NCBI RefSeq assembly: GCF_007997285.1
Contig: NZ_VORX01000008.1
Coordinates: 1-64,000 of the forward strand
Source of the DNA: Gelidibacter salicanalis
GTDB taxonomy: Bacteria > Bacteroidota > Bacteroidia > Flavobacteriales > Flavobacteriaceae
Reading direction: 5' to 3'
DNA: 64,000 nucleotides
In this document: in pieces, positions 55,899 through 64,000 of the stretch
Layout: every line of letters starts with the position of its first letter
How positions within the stretch are numbered: position 1 is the stretch's first letter
Translations under genes and position numbers: made by a program
Notes under the pieces: model-generated
The model's database searches: none
What the model was told of the DNA's origin: nothing
The model's input: only the letters and a program-made list of their open reading frames with translations

Positions 55899-56453
55899 TT
55901 ATTCTGGTTTGTCCATTGTGGCATCTCTAGCCAAAGGAACATCATCAGGCGCTTCGCCAATAAATTTATCCAAAGAGAATAAGGACTCATTCGTAGCTTG
56001 ATCTCCACCTGCTATCTTAAGTTTGTCCAGCAGTTCCATAACAAGTTTTTCTTCTTCTATTTGTTCCTTTACAAACCATTGCGCAAAGTTATACGTTGCC
56101 CAATCCCGCTGTTCATGCGCTAAGTTTACAATTTCATATATGGCATTGGTATTATCCACCTCATGCTGAAATGTCTTTTCAAAACAATCTTTTAAACTTG
56201 TAGGATCTGCCGGCGGCGCTTTAATTGCGGTAATAGTTACTTTGCCTCCACGTTCCATAATGTATTGCATCACTTTCATCATATGGTTTCGTTCTTCAGC
56301 TACATGTCTGAAAAAGAAATTGGCGATTCCGCCATACCCTTGTGCATCTGCCCAGCAACCGTAACTGAGAAAGACTTGCGCGGCCTCAGCCTCTTTGGTG
56401 ACTTGTTTGTTTAAAATTGATTCTATTCCTTCTGATATTCGTTTTGTGTCCAT
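55899..56453 (-). CDS. Ferritin
   Basis: A 184-residue four-helix protein with the ferroxidase signature Glu53-Glu54-x-x-His57 in HVAEERNHMM and later acidic helices (KEQIEEEKLVMELL). Bacterial non-heme ferritins oxidise and store iron in 24-mer cages. The sequence is a little longer than usual (about 165-175), with a C-terminal acidic tail (APDDVPLARDATMDKPE). No iron regulator or Fur site is evident upstream. Confidence 0.93.
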   Translation of the reverse strand: MDTKRISEGIESILNKQVTKEAEAAQVFLSYGCWADAQGYGGIANFFFRHVAEERNHMMKVMQYIMERGGKVTITAIKAPPADPTSLKDCFEKTFQHEVDNTNAIYEIVNLAHEQRDWATYNFAQWFVKEQIEEEKLVMELLDKLKIAGGDQATNESLFSLDKFIGEAPDDVPLARDATMDKPE

Positions 56454-56670
56454 AATATTTAAATTTTCTAAACACTAAATTACAAGATTAAATTTTGGCA
56501 ATTTATCCCATACGCTAAAATTTAGTGTGGCGATTAAAATATCTATCAACAGCTTCAATTTCCTATTGGGTTATAAATTATTTGGATTGTACTAGCACGC
56601 GGTATTCTTGTTTAGTAATTTTATCATTACATTAAACAAATCAAAATTAAAACAATCTAAATCTCTAATT

Positions 56671-57171
56671 ATGAGCAATGAAAATTTATATAATGACGAG
56701 GCTAAGGCCAAAATTAAAGATATGGCTGAAGATATCGACTTCACCATGATGGCGACAAATTTAAATCAAACACCATTGCACATGATTCCTATGAGCACTA
56801 AAAAAGTAGACGATCAGGGTCATATTTGGTTTTTGAGTAATAAGAACAGCACCCATAATCATAACATCATGAATGATGCTAATCTCCACCTCATTTATGT
56901 CGATAAAAGTGATATGCAATTTTTAAATGTTTATGGAATGGCTACAATTAGCACGGACCGGGCGATTATTGAAGAACTTTACGGTAGTGGTGATGACGCT
57001 TGGTTTGATGGCAAAGATGACCCAAACATTACTGCAATCTCTGTTAAGCCTACGGAAGCCTTCTATTGGGATCCTAAGAATGGAAAGTTGATTTCTCTAG
57101 TGAAAATGGGTGTTGGCGCCATAACAGGTAACAAACCAGACACTATGGATACGGGGAAACTAAAACTATAA
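56671..57171 (+). CDS. Pyridoxamine 5'-phosphate oxidase-like general stress protein
   Basis: I start at ATG 56671 (166 residues); the frame is open 21 codons upstream, but the family begins near ENLYNDEAKAKIKD. The split-barrel flavin-binding fold is indicated by DFTMMATNLNQ, HIWFLSNKNS and VYGMATIS. Relatives are called general stress protein 26. Flavin or deazaflavin binding is likely; a PLP-synthesis role is not, as the PdxH active-site residues are not seen. Ends in a UUCG-loop terminator. Confidence 0.85.
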   Translation: MSNENLYNDEAKAKIKDMAEDIDFTMMATNLNQTPLHMIPMSTKKVDDQGHIWFLSNKNSTHNHNIMNDANLHLIYVDKSDMQFLNVYGMATISTDRAIIEELYGSGDDAWFDGKDDPNITAISVKPTEAFYWDPKNGKLISLVKMGVGAITGNKPDTMDTGKLKL

Positions 57172-57185
57172 TAACAACTACTCAT

Positions 57186-57209
57186 ACTCGAACTTCGGTT
57201 CGAGTTTTT
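57186..57209 (+). terminator. UUCG-tetraloop terminator
   Basis: ACTCGAAC and GTTCGAGT form an 8-bp perfect stem closed by TTCG, followed by TTTT. A very stable small hairpin. Confidence 0.9.
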
Positions 57210-57236
57210 AATAATTTCTAGCCTAATACAGCACAG

Positions 57237-58259
57237 TTGAAACTGATTAAATTCACCAAAAAAGGTATTTATTGCATACCCGGAAAATTTTATTTAGATC
57301 CGTGGTTACCGGTTGACCATGCCATAATCTCACACGGTCATGCTGATCACGCGCGTCGCGGGAATAAGTTTTACTTATGTCAAACAGATTCTAAAGCCAT
57401 TTTAAAACATCGGTTGGGTGCGGATATCCACGTGGAATCCTTAAACTATAATGAGCCTAGAATGATCAATGGGGTTGAGGTGAGTTTCTTTCCAGCTGGA
57501 CATGTGATTGGATCAGCACAAATCCGATTGGAATATAAAGGTTTTGTGGTCGTATTTACTGGCGATTATAAAGTGAAAAATGACTATATCACCGTTCCGT
57601 TTGAACCTATCAAATGTCACGAATTTATTACTGAAAGCACCTTTGGTCTTCCCATTTACAATTGGTTGAGTGAAGCGCAATTGCAACAACAGATGCACGA
57701 CTGGGTGCAGAGAAATCAAGCACATAACAGAACGAGTGTATTTTTAGGATATTCTCTGGGGAAAGCGCAGCGTCTGATGAAACTTATGGAAGGGGTGGAT
57801 AAAATGTTTGTGCACTCGGCCATCCACAATTTGAATACCGCTATTCAGGATTCAGGCATTCCACTTCCGGAAACGGAACTTTTAATCTACGATTTTAAGA
57901 AAGAGGACGTACAGAATAGAATAGTCATTCTACCACCAGGATTATTAGGATCAAAATTAATCAAAAAAATCCCTAATGCCGCTACTGCTATTTGCTCCGG
58001 CTGGATGCAAATTAGAGGAAATAGACGTTGGCAAGCCGTAGATGCCGGTTTCGCCGTTAGTGATCACGCCGATTGGAATGGGCTTCTATCCGCAGTGAAA
58101 GCTACCGAAGCTGAAAAAGTGTATGTTACCCATGGTAGCCAAGCCACATTCTCCAAATATTTAAATGAAATAGGGATTCCATCTGCAGAAGTGAAAACAG
58201 AATACGGCACGGAAGAGGAAGAGGTAGAACTAATTACAGATAAAACCTCTAGCCAATGA
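57237..58259 (+). CDS. Ligase-associated DNA exonuclease (metallo-beta-lactamase fold)
   Basis: 340 residues from a TTG start at 57237; no ATG lies before Met79, which would delete the active site. The metal site is HGHADH (His33, His35, Asp37, His38), and SDHADWNG lies in the beta-CASP-like C-terminal part. Relatives are SNM1/Artemis-type nucleases encoded with bacterial ATP-dependent ligases. First gene of the four-gene repair operon; its stop overlaps the ligase start by 4 bp (ATGA). Confidence 0.93.
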   Translation: MKLIKFTKKGIYCIPGKFYLDPWLPVDHAIISHGHADHARRGNKFYLCQTDSKAILKHRLGADIHVESLNYNEPRMINGVEVSFFPAGHVIGSAQIRLEYKGFVVVFTGDYKVKNDYITVPFEPIKCHEFITESTFGLPIYNWLSEAQLQQQMHDWVQRNQAHNRTSVFLGYSLGKAQRLMKLMEGVDKMFVHSAIHNLNTAIQDSGIPLPETELLIYDFKKEDVQNRIVILPPGLLGSKLIKKIPNAATAICSGWMQIRGNRRWQAVDAGFAVSDHADWNGLLSAVKATEAEKVYVTHGSQATFSKYLNEIGIPSAEVKTEYGTEEEEVELITDKTSSQ

Positions 58260-59848
58260 AACATTTTTCTGACCTTATTAGCGCCATTGAAATCACCAAT
58301 AAAACCAATGCAAAAATTGATGCCTTGGTCGATTATCTGAAGATAGCACCGGAAAAGGATAAATTATGGCTAATCACTTTATTCACGGGTAAACGTCCAC
58401 CGCGTCCCGTAAAAACAACGCTTATGCGACAATGGTGCCTAGAAATTACAGGTCTTCCGGAATGGTTGTTTTTAGAAAGTTATAGCAGTGTCGGCGACTT
58501 AGGCGAGACTATTGCCTTAATGTTGCCTGATCCCACTCATCATATCGATAAAACGTTAAGCGATTGGATGACCGAACTAAAAGCGCTTAAGCCAAAATCT
58601 GATGCAGAAAAAAAAGCCTATGTGCTTCATGCTTGGTCAGGATTGCAAATGCAAGAACGTCTGATTTTTAATAAGCTTATTGGAGGAAGTTTTAGGATTG
58701 GGGTGTCCAAGAAAACCTTAGTGAATGCGTTATCAAAATATTCAGGTATAGATGCCAATCAGCTGATGCATAGTATTATTGGTCATTGGGATATGGATAC
58801 CATAAGCTTTGACGACCTCGTTAATGGGGAGCATATTAATTATGACAATTCCAAACCTTATCCGTTTTGCTTAGCCTATTCCTTAGAAAAAGAATTGTCA
58901 GAATTGGGACAACCTGAGGAGTGGCAAGTGGAATATAAGTGGGACGGCATTAGAGGCCAAATCGTAAAACGCAACGATGAAATCTTTATCTGGTCTAGAG
59001 GTGAAGAATTGGTAACAAGTCAATTTCCTGAACTCGTCACCATTTTACAAAACTTTAAGGAGGACTTTGTTATTGACGGTGAAATTTTGGCACTCAAGGA
59101 TAACGCTGTACTTTTATTTAACGATTTACAAAAACGTCTCAACCGGAAAAATATCAGTAAAAAGATGCTTGAGGAGGTGCCGGTCGGATTTTATGTATAT
59201 GATATTTTGGAATGGAATGGTGATGATATCCGAACACAACCTTTGCAGTACCGACGTCAGTTGTTAGAACAATTACTAAGTTCGAATAGCGCCCATGATA
59301 CCTTAGTGATATCAGAAATTATAGAGTTTACAGATTGGAATGAATTGGATGCTATTCGCAATAGAGCTCGAGAATTTAATAGCGAGGGCTTGATGCTAAA
59401 GCAGAAAAATTCGCCGTACCATACCGGCAGAAAGAAAGGCGATTGGTGGAAATGGAAAGTAGATCCGCTAACCATTGATGCTGTGATGATTTACGCGCAA
59501 AAGGGGAGTGGCCGGCGCAGTAGCAAGTATACTGATTATACCTTTGCAGTTAAAAAAGATGACGGGTTAGTGACCGTAGCGAAAGCCTATTCGGGGTTAA
59601 CTGATAAAGAAATCACAGAAATTTCAAGATTCGTCAATAAAAATGCCATTGAAAAATTTGGTCCTGTACGAACGGTTAAACCAGAGCTCGTGTTTGAAAT
59701 CGCTTTTGAAGGGATTGCGTTTAGCAATCGCCATAAATCTGGCGTAGCCTTGCGGTTTCCCCGCATCTTAAAATGGCGTCGTGATAAATCAGTAGAGGAG
59801 ATAGATACCATTGAACAAGTAAAACTCTTAATCACCAATCCAATTTGA
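58256..59848 (+). CDS. ATP-dependent DNA ligase
   Basis: A 530-residue ligase. The N-terminal DNA-binding domain covers about 1-200. The adenylated lysine is Lys228 in EYKWDGIRGQ, with FVIDGEIL and EGLMLKQKNSPY as later nucleotidyltransferase motifs. A C-terminal OB-fold covers about 420-530. This is the LigB-like type found in the conserved bacterial ligase-exonuclease-helicase-PdeM cluster, separate from the replicative NAD-dependent LigA. It overlaps genes on both sides (ATGA, TTGA), so expression is tightly coupled. Confidence 0.95.
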   Translation: MKHFSDLISAIEITNKTNAKIDALVDYLKIAPEKDKLWLITLFTGKRPPRPVKTTLMRQWCLEITGLPEWLFLESYSSVGDLGETIALMLPDPTHHIDKTLSDWMTELKALKPKSDAEKKAYVLHAWSGLQMQERLIFNKLIGGSFRIGVSKKTLVNALSKYSGIDANQLMHSIIGHWDMDTISFDDLVNGEHINYDNSKPYPFCLAYSLEKELSELGQPEEWQVEYKWDGIRGQIVKRNDEIFIWSRGEELVTSQFPELVTILQNFKEDFVIDGEILALKDNAVLLFNDLQKRLNRKNISKKMLEEVPVGFYVYDILEWNGDDIRTQPLQYRRQLLEQLLSSNSAHDTLVISEIIEFTDWNELDAIRNRAREFNSEGLMLKQKNSPYHTGRKKGDWWKWKVDPLTIDAVMIYAQKGSGRRSSKYTDYTFAVKKDDGLVTVAKAYSGLTDKEITEISRFVNKNAIEKFGPVRTVKPELVFEIAFEGIAFSNRHKSGVALRFPRILKWRRDKSVEEIDTIEQVKLLITNPI

Positions 59849-62307
59849 AAAACGTTCAAGACTCCCCAGGCTATCAGATCATTGTTGATTGGATGCATGA
59901 GAAAGGGCAGAAGCCGTTCGATTTTCAGTTGCAAACCTGGAACCAATACCATAATGGTTATAGCGGGATGGTAGTAGCCCCAACGGGATTTGGGAAAACA
60001 TTTTCAGTGTTTTTAGCCGTTGTTATTGATTATTTAAACCAACCGGAAGTCTATAAAAAAGGCATGAAACTGTTATGGGTGAGTCCGTTGCGCTCCTTAG
60101 CAAAAGATTTGGCCAAAGCTATGACCATTGCTGTGGAAGAAATTGGTTTGGACTGGGAAGTTGAGGTCAGAAATGGCGATACTCCGCAAAAGGACCGTCG
60201 ACGTCAGGAACGTTTAATGCCAGATGTGTTGTTGACGACACCTGAAACACTTCACATTTTATTTACCCAAAAAAACAATTCTCGATTCTTTAAAACCCTT
60301 AATTGTATTGCTATTGATGAATGGCACGAACTTTTAGGTTCCAAACGCGGGGTGTTAACGGAATTGGCGGTATCACGATTGTTGACGCTCTCACCAAGAC
60401 TACAGATTTACGGCATCACCGCGACCATTGGCAATCTTGATGAAGCACAAAAGGTCTTGATTCCTTATGAGCATATCAAAACAAAACGCATTGTAGCCAA
60501 AGAAAAAAAGAAGATTGAAATCGTTACTGTCTTACCAGATGAAATTGAAGTCTTGCCTTGGGCAGGGCATATGGGCGTTAAAATGGCCGCTAAAATAATA
60601 CCCATTATTTATGAAAACAATACCACACTCATCTTTACGAATACCCGAAATCAGTCGGAGATTTGGTATCAACAGATATTAAAAATTGAACCCGATTTGG
60701 CGGGTCAAATTGCCATTCATCACGGCTCTATTGATGCTGAGTTGCGGAATTGGATTGAAGATGCTATTTCTGACGGACTTTTAAGGGCTGTTGTTTGCAC
60801 ATCGTCCTTAGATTTGGGGGTCGATTTTAAACCTGTAGATTGCGTCATCCAAATTGGATCGCCTAAAGGCATTGCCCGATTTATGCAACGCGCAGGTCGT
60901 AGTGGCCATTCGCCGTATGAAACTTCAAAAATCTATTTTGTGCCCACCCATTCGTTAGAACTGATTGAGGCGGCAGCGCTTAAGCAAGCGGTAAAAGACA
61001 AACGTATTGAAGCAAGAGAACCCATGGTGCTTACCTTTGATGTGTTGATCCAATATATGGTGTCTTTAGCGGTTGGTGAAGGCTTTAATGAGACAGAATT
61101 GTTCACGGCCATCCAAAAGGTGCATGCCTTTCATTATATGACCGAAGAGGATTGGCATTGGGCCTTACATTTTATCACCGAAGGTGGAAATACCTTAAAA
61201 TCATATGAGGAATACCATAAAGTCATTATTGATGATGAGGATGGTTTATACAAAGTAAAAAGTAGACGCATTGCCATGTTGCACCGCATGAATATTGGTG
61301 CCATCGTTAGCGATGCTATGTTGAAAGTTAAATTTTTCTCCGGAGGCTATATTGGGATGGTAGAAGAATATTTTATTTCGAAATTAAAACCCAATGATCA
61401 TTTTATTTTAGCCGGACGCGTTCTAGAAATTGTAACCATAAAGGACATGACGGTTTTAGTAAAACGCAGCAAACGAAAATCAGCAATAACGCCGAGTTGG
61501 TTGGGTGGACGTTTGCCCTTATCTTCGTACTTGAGTCATTATCTGCGCGAAAAACTGTCTGAGTCCTTACATCCTAAAACCACGGAAAAGGAACTCAAAT
61601 TTTTATATCCGCTGATTTCACAACAAGAGAAGCATTCGCACATTCCTAAAAAAGACGAGTTTTTAATTGAACTGATTGAAACCAAAGATGGACACCATGT
61701 ATTCATGTATCCCTTTGAAGGCCGTTTGGTTCACGAAGTGATGGCGGCATTAATCGCCTATCGTTTGAGCTTGATTAAACCGTTGACCTTTACCATCGCA
61801 ATGAATGATTACGGTTTTGAATTGTTAAGTGATCAATCCATTCCCATTGATGAACACAGTATAAAAACAATTTTGTCAAAGGAAAATTTGATGGAAGATG
61901 TCATTGGCAGCATCAATGCCTCAGAAATGGCTTCACGAAAATTCCGTGACATTGCAGTCATTTCAGGACTCGTTGTGCAAAGTCAACCCGGCAATCGGAA
62001 AAATAACAAAAGCTTACAATCGTCTTCAGGACTTATCTTTAGAGTTTTGGAAGATTATGAACCTCAAAATTTATTATTGCGACAAGCCTATACGGAAGTT
62101 TTTAATCAGCAATTAGAGGAAGTACGTTTAAAAGAAGCATTTGAACGGATCTCTAAAAGCAAACTTATTCTTAAATTTGCAAAATCTTTCACACCTTTAA
62201 GTTTCCCTATAAAAGTGGATAGTTTACGTCAATCGCTTACCAGTGAAGATCTGGATGCGCGCATCAGACGTATTCGTGATGACGTGATGAAGGAAATCCA
62301 GATATGA
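59845..62307 (+). CDS. Ligase-associated DEXH-box helicase (Lhr-type)
   Basis: An 820-residue SF2 helicase from a TTG start whose last two bases are the first two of the ligase TGA stop. Walker A is APTGFGKT (Lys51) and the DEXH box is DEWH (158-161). GVDFKPVD and MQRAGRSGHSP are motifs V and VI. The C-terminal half matches the Lhr-like winged-helix and extension domains. It should unwind or remodel damaged duplexes for the ligase. The next ATG in frame would drop residues that align with the family N-terminus. Confidence 0.94.
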   Translation: MKNVQDSPGYQIIVDWMHEKGQKPFDFQLQTWNQYHNGYSGMVVAPTGFGKTFSVFLAVVIDYLNQPEVYKKGMKLLWVSPLRSLAKDLAKAMTIAVEEIGLDWEVEVRNGDTPQKDRRRQERLMPDVLLTTPETLHILFTQKNNSRFFKTLNCIAIDEWHELLGSKRGVLTELAVSRLLTLSPRLQIYGITATIGNLDEAQKVLIPYEHIKTKRIVAKEKKKIEIVTVLPDEIEVLPWAGHMGVKMAAKIIPIIYENNTTLIFTNTRNQSEIWYQQILKIEPDLAGQIAIHHGSIDAELRNWIEDAISDGLLRAVVCTSSLDLGVDFKPVDCVIQIGSPKGIARFMQRAGRSGHSPYETSKIYFVPTHSLELIEAAALKQAVKDKRIEAREPMVLTFDVLIQYMVSLAVGEGFNETELFTAIQKVHAFHYMTEEDWHWALHFITEGGNTLKSYEEYHKVIIDDEDGLYKVKSRRIAMLHRMNIGAIVSDAMLKVKFFSGGYIGMVEEYFISKLKPNDHFILAGRVLEIVTIKDMTVLVKRSKRKSAITPSWLGGRLPLSSYLSHYLREKLSESLHPKTTEKELKFLYPLISQQEKHSHIPKKDEFLIELIETKDGHHVFMYPFEGRLVHEVMAALIAYRLSLIKPLTFTIAMNDYGFELLSDQSIPIDEHSIKTILSKENLMEDVIGSINASEMASRKFRDIAVISGLVVQSQPGNRKNNKSLQSSSGLIFRVLEDYEPQNLLLRQAYTEVFNQQLEEVRLKEAFERISKSKLILKFAKSFTPLSFPIKVDSLRQSLTSEDLDARIRRIRDDVMKEIQI

Positions 62308-62954
62308 CCATTATTACCAAAGATATTACTGTTAGGCATACCATTTTTACCCTTACCAACCAGCGCGCACTCTATTGGAAAGAGCATGAAACCTTAGTAG
62401 TGTCTGATCTGCACATCGGTAAAACTGCACATTTTAGAAAAGCAGGGATAGCCATTCCGTCAGCAGTTCTCGATAGTGATTTACACCGTTTACAAACGCT
62501 GATCGACCATTTTGTTGTGCGACATATTTTGATTGTGGGCGATTTATTTCATGCTGAAAACAACACGGATATCGATCAATTCCAAAGGTTTATGCAAGCG
62601 AATTCAAGTGTTTCCTTTGAACTCATAAAAGGCAATCACGACCGTTTTAAGGATGCTTTTTATCAAACCATGAACATTGCGGTTTTTAAAACTCATAAAG
62701 ACATAGATGAGGTCAGATTTGTTCACGATGAACAGCATTGCGATGCGGATATGTTCTGTATATCCGGACATACACATCCAGGAGTGACCATTAAGGGCAG
62801 AGGTAAAGTTTTTATTAAACTGCCGTGCTTTGAAGTCTCAGAGCAGCGTTTAATCTTGCCCGCATTCAGTGAATTTACGGGATTGAATACCAAACGCACC
62901 GTAGATTATGCAGTGTGTTATGGTTTTACGGCAAAATCATTGTTTGCGCTATAA
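62304..62954 (+). CDS. pdeM: Ligase-associated endonuclease PdeM (metallophosphoesterase)
   Basis: A 216-residue calcineurin-like phosphoesterase. Asp35 and His37 in VVSDLHIGK, VGDLFHAENNTD, GNHDRF and SGHTHPG give the complete dimetal site. It is named for its place in ligase-associated damage response clusters. It starts within the helicase stop (ATGA overlap) and closes the operon. Confidence 0.94.
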   Translation: MTIITKDITVRHTIFTLTNQRALYWKEHETLVVSDLHIGKTAHFRKAGIAIPSAVLDSDLHRLQTLIDHFVVRHILIVGDLFHAENNTDIDQFQRFMQANSSVSFELIKGNHDRFKDAFYQTMNIAVFKTHKDIDEVRFVHDEQHCDADMFCISGHTHPGVTIKGRGKVFIKLPCFEVSEQRLILPAFSEFTGLNTKRTVDYAVCYGFTAKSLFAL

Positions 62955-63020
62955 ATTTTTTTTAATGCGTTACACGTCAATCGAATTTTGCAGTATATTT
63001 AATTCTTAAAATTTATAAAG

Positions 63021-63158
63021 ATGAAAAATATATTTAGAGCGCTTCTAGCAGGATGGGGAGCAAAAAAAGTTGGTGGTGGAAAATGTGGTTGTATTGGAAC
63101 CATAGTAGTTTTTATCATAATTTATGTACTCCTAGGTCCAGTATTCAATATGTTTTAA
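63021..63158 (+). CDS. 45-residue single-span membrane protein
   Basis: ATG 63021 to TAA 63158 encodes 45 residues. A basic/glycine-rich N-terminal half (RALLAGWGAKKVGGGKCGC) is followed by one hydrophobic span (IGTIVVFIIIYVLLG). I recall similar Gly-rich plus one-TM mini-proteins in Flavobacteriaceae but no function. It lies 66 bp after pdeM and before a long inverted repeat. Confidence 0.65.
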   Translation: MKNIFRALLAGWGAKKVGGGKCGCIGTIVVFIIIYVLLGPVFNMF

Positions 63159-63199
63159 GACCTAACTGCCTTAAACCCGTTAACTTAATAATATAGTCA

Positions 63200-63247
63200 G
63201 CTGAATTAAGTGTCTTGTGTCATCACATGGTCATTTTAATTCAGCTT
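63200..63247. terminator. Long inverted repeat between convergent genes
   Basis: AGCTGAATTAA (63200-63210) and TTAATTCAGCT (63237-63247) are perfect 11-bp arms. The 26-base loop can itself pair weakly (TGTG/CACA). It sits between the small membrane protein gene and the convergent methyltransferase; probably a terminator, though U-runs are poor. Confidence 0.5.
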
Positions 63248-63255
63248 GATCTGTT

Positions 63256-64000
63256 TTATAGCACCTTGTTAGCGATAATTACTATTTTTTCATTGTTCAT
63301 ATTGGTGGTAAAAAACAGGTACTGATCCCCACCATCCTTAATCTTAAAATTATTTCGGATATTTTGAACCGTTTCAGGAAAATTCCGTGTGGTGATGTTT
63401 GCTTTCGCAATTTTTAAACCCTTCACCTGCTTCTTGTTGTAAGGTATCACTTTAAGTATTTCGAAAGCTCTACCTGGGAAATTTAAAAGATGTTCACTGG
63501 TGTATAAATGTGAATGTTTGTGCAATTTAGAAACGCTTAAGACGCTCGTAAGAATATTAAAGCCTCCCGATTTTAGGATTGCTGCATTAGGCTCATAAAG
63601 GAAGTCTAATGGTTTGTTGAAATGATCTTCTGCGGCAGGTTCCTGATTCATAAAAAAATCAAAGTGCTCTACCAGTTGAGATTTGATATTGATCGTTTTT
63701 ATTTCTATTTCCCCAGTAAAGCCGTATTCTAATATCCATAGCAATTCCTTGACTTCATTATTCACCGCAACCACGTGAATTTTTTTCACAAATTTCAATT
63801 CACTTAAACCCACCGTAAGATCTAATAAAGGTGAGGTTTTAATCATGATGTTTTTAGAATGGCTCCAAAGCTTCACTAAATGCTCTGGAATATTTGGCAC
63901 ACAATCGTTTAAAAAAAACACTTTCCCTTTGCTGTCATGACGTCTTGAGGGATCAACATAAATCCAATCAAAAGTAGTTTGTGAACTCTGAAGATAAGAA
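63256..64000 (-). CDS. SAM-dependent methyltransferase, THUMP-like type (5' end outside window)
   Basis: The frame stays open to the window edge, so the gene's start is missing; at least 248 residues are present. The visible part begins inside the Rossmann methyltransferase domain with DWIYVDPSRR, a DPSRR/DPPRR-like catalytic loop. It continues with LDFLYEPNAAILKSGGF and a C-terminal beta-rich THUMP-like part (about the last 75 residues). This resembles the PG_1098-type class I methyltransferases of Bacteroidota, probably acting on RNA. A GTG at 63921 is internal and not the true start. Confidence 0.8.
   Translation of the reverse strand, partial: SYLQSSQTTFDWIYVDPSRRHDSKGKVFFLNDCVPNIPEHLVKLWSHSKNIMIKTSPLLDLTVGLSELKFVKKIHVVAVNNEVKELLWILEYGFTGEIEIKTINIKSQLVEHFDFFMNQEPAAEDHFNKPLDFLYEPNAAILKSGGFNILTSVLSVSKLHKHSHLYTSEHLLNFPGRAFEILKVIPYNKKQVKGLKIAKANITTRNFPETVQNIRNNFKIKDGGDQYLFFTTNMNNEKIVIIANKVL

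Overview
The window is AT-rich, and its gene content fits a marine-type member of the Bacteroidota, most likely family Flavobacteriaceae. The indicators are a fused aspartate kinase/homoserine dehydrogenase in a thrABC operon, a TonB-dependent receptor with a carboxypeptidase-like N-terminal domain, a gyrA-TPR gene pair, a 7TM-HD (PgpH-type) phosphodiesterase, -7 promoter boxes matching TAnnTTTG, and few Shine-Dalgarno sequences. I cannot name a species from sequence alone.

Layout. 1-3.7 kb is a decayed integration zone: an intact tyrosine recombinase ending on an attC-like hairpin, a small zinc-ribbon gene, an excisionase-like gene and a frameshifted second recombinase. 3.7-8 kb is a minus-strand run: gcvT, glutaminase, an RmlD-like reductase, pterin carbinolamine dehydratase and yebC. 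8.2-14 kb holds an SDR gene and then thrA-thrB-thrC on the minus strand. A threonine/isoleucine-rich leader peptide lies upstream of thrA, and the gaps inside the operon are filled with short simple repeats. 14.1-18.4 kb carries a fused NAD(P)HX repair enzyme, a TlpA-like lipoprotein and hutH.

18.45-19.78 kb is an array of ten 119- or 138-bp palindromic units, always 12 bp apart, between convergent genes. 19.8-31.2 kb is housekeeping: an unidentified small protein, clpC, gyrA plus a TPR protein, an NlpC/P60 protein that lacks its catalytic cysteine, a thiolase and a PgpH-like phosphodiesterase. tRNA-Ser(GCT) and tRNA-Pro(TGG) follow, then a diverged tandem duplication.

32.2-47.6 kb is the most interesting region, a nonribosomal peptide locus. 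The minus-strand arm reads: free-standing A domain, carrier protein, C-A-PCP synthetase, His-rich small protein, TonB receptor and, after a gap, an Sfp-type PPTase. The plus-strand arm reads: HupE/UreJ-like metal permease, then a C-A-PCP-TE synthetase. In the first synthetase a complete PP-loop ATPase domain with a zinc-type CxxC pair is inserted into the adenylation domain between motifs A8 and A9. The specificity residues of that A domain read DLTKIGEVGK, almost the canonical asparagine code. My reading is a short peptide in which an asparagine-derived residue is modified by the PP-loop domain (thioamide or amidine). A metallophore role is suggested by the receptor, His-rich protein and permease genes. 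The chemistry and the metal are inference.

47.7-49.5 kb is a decayed surface-protein gene. 49.9-53.2 kb is pta-ackA. 53.3-57.2 kb has a 2H-phosphoesterase-like gene, tRNA-Arg(TCT), a zinc metallopeptidase lipoprotein, a ferritin and a flavin-binding protein. 57.2-63 kb is the tightly overlapping ligase-associated DNA repair operon (MBL exonuclease, ATP-dependent DNA ligase, DEXH helicase, PdeM). The window closes with a 45-residue membrane protein and a truncated methyltransferase gene.
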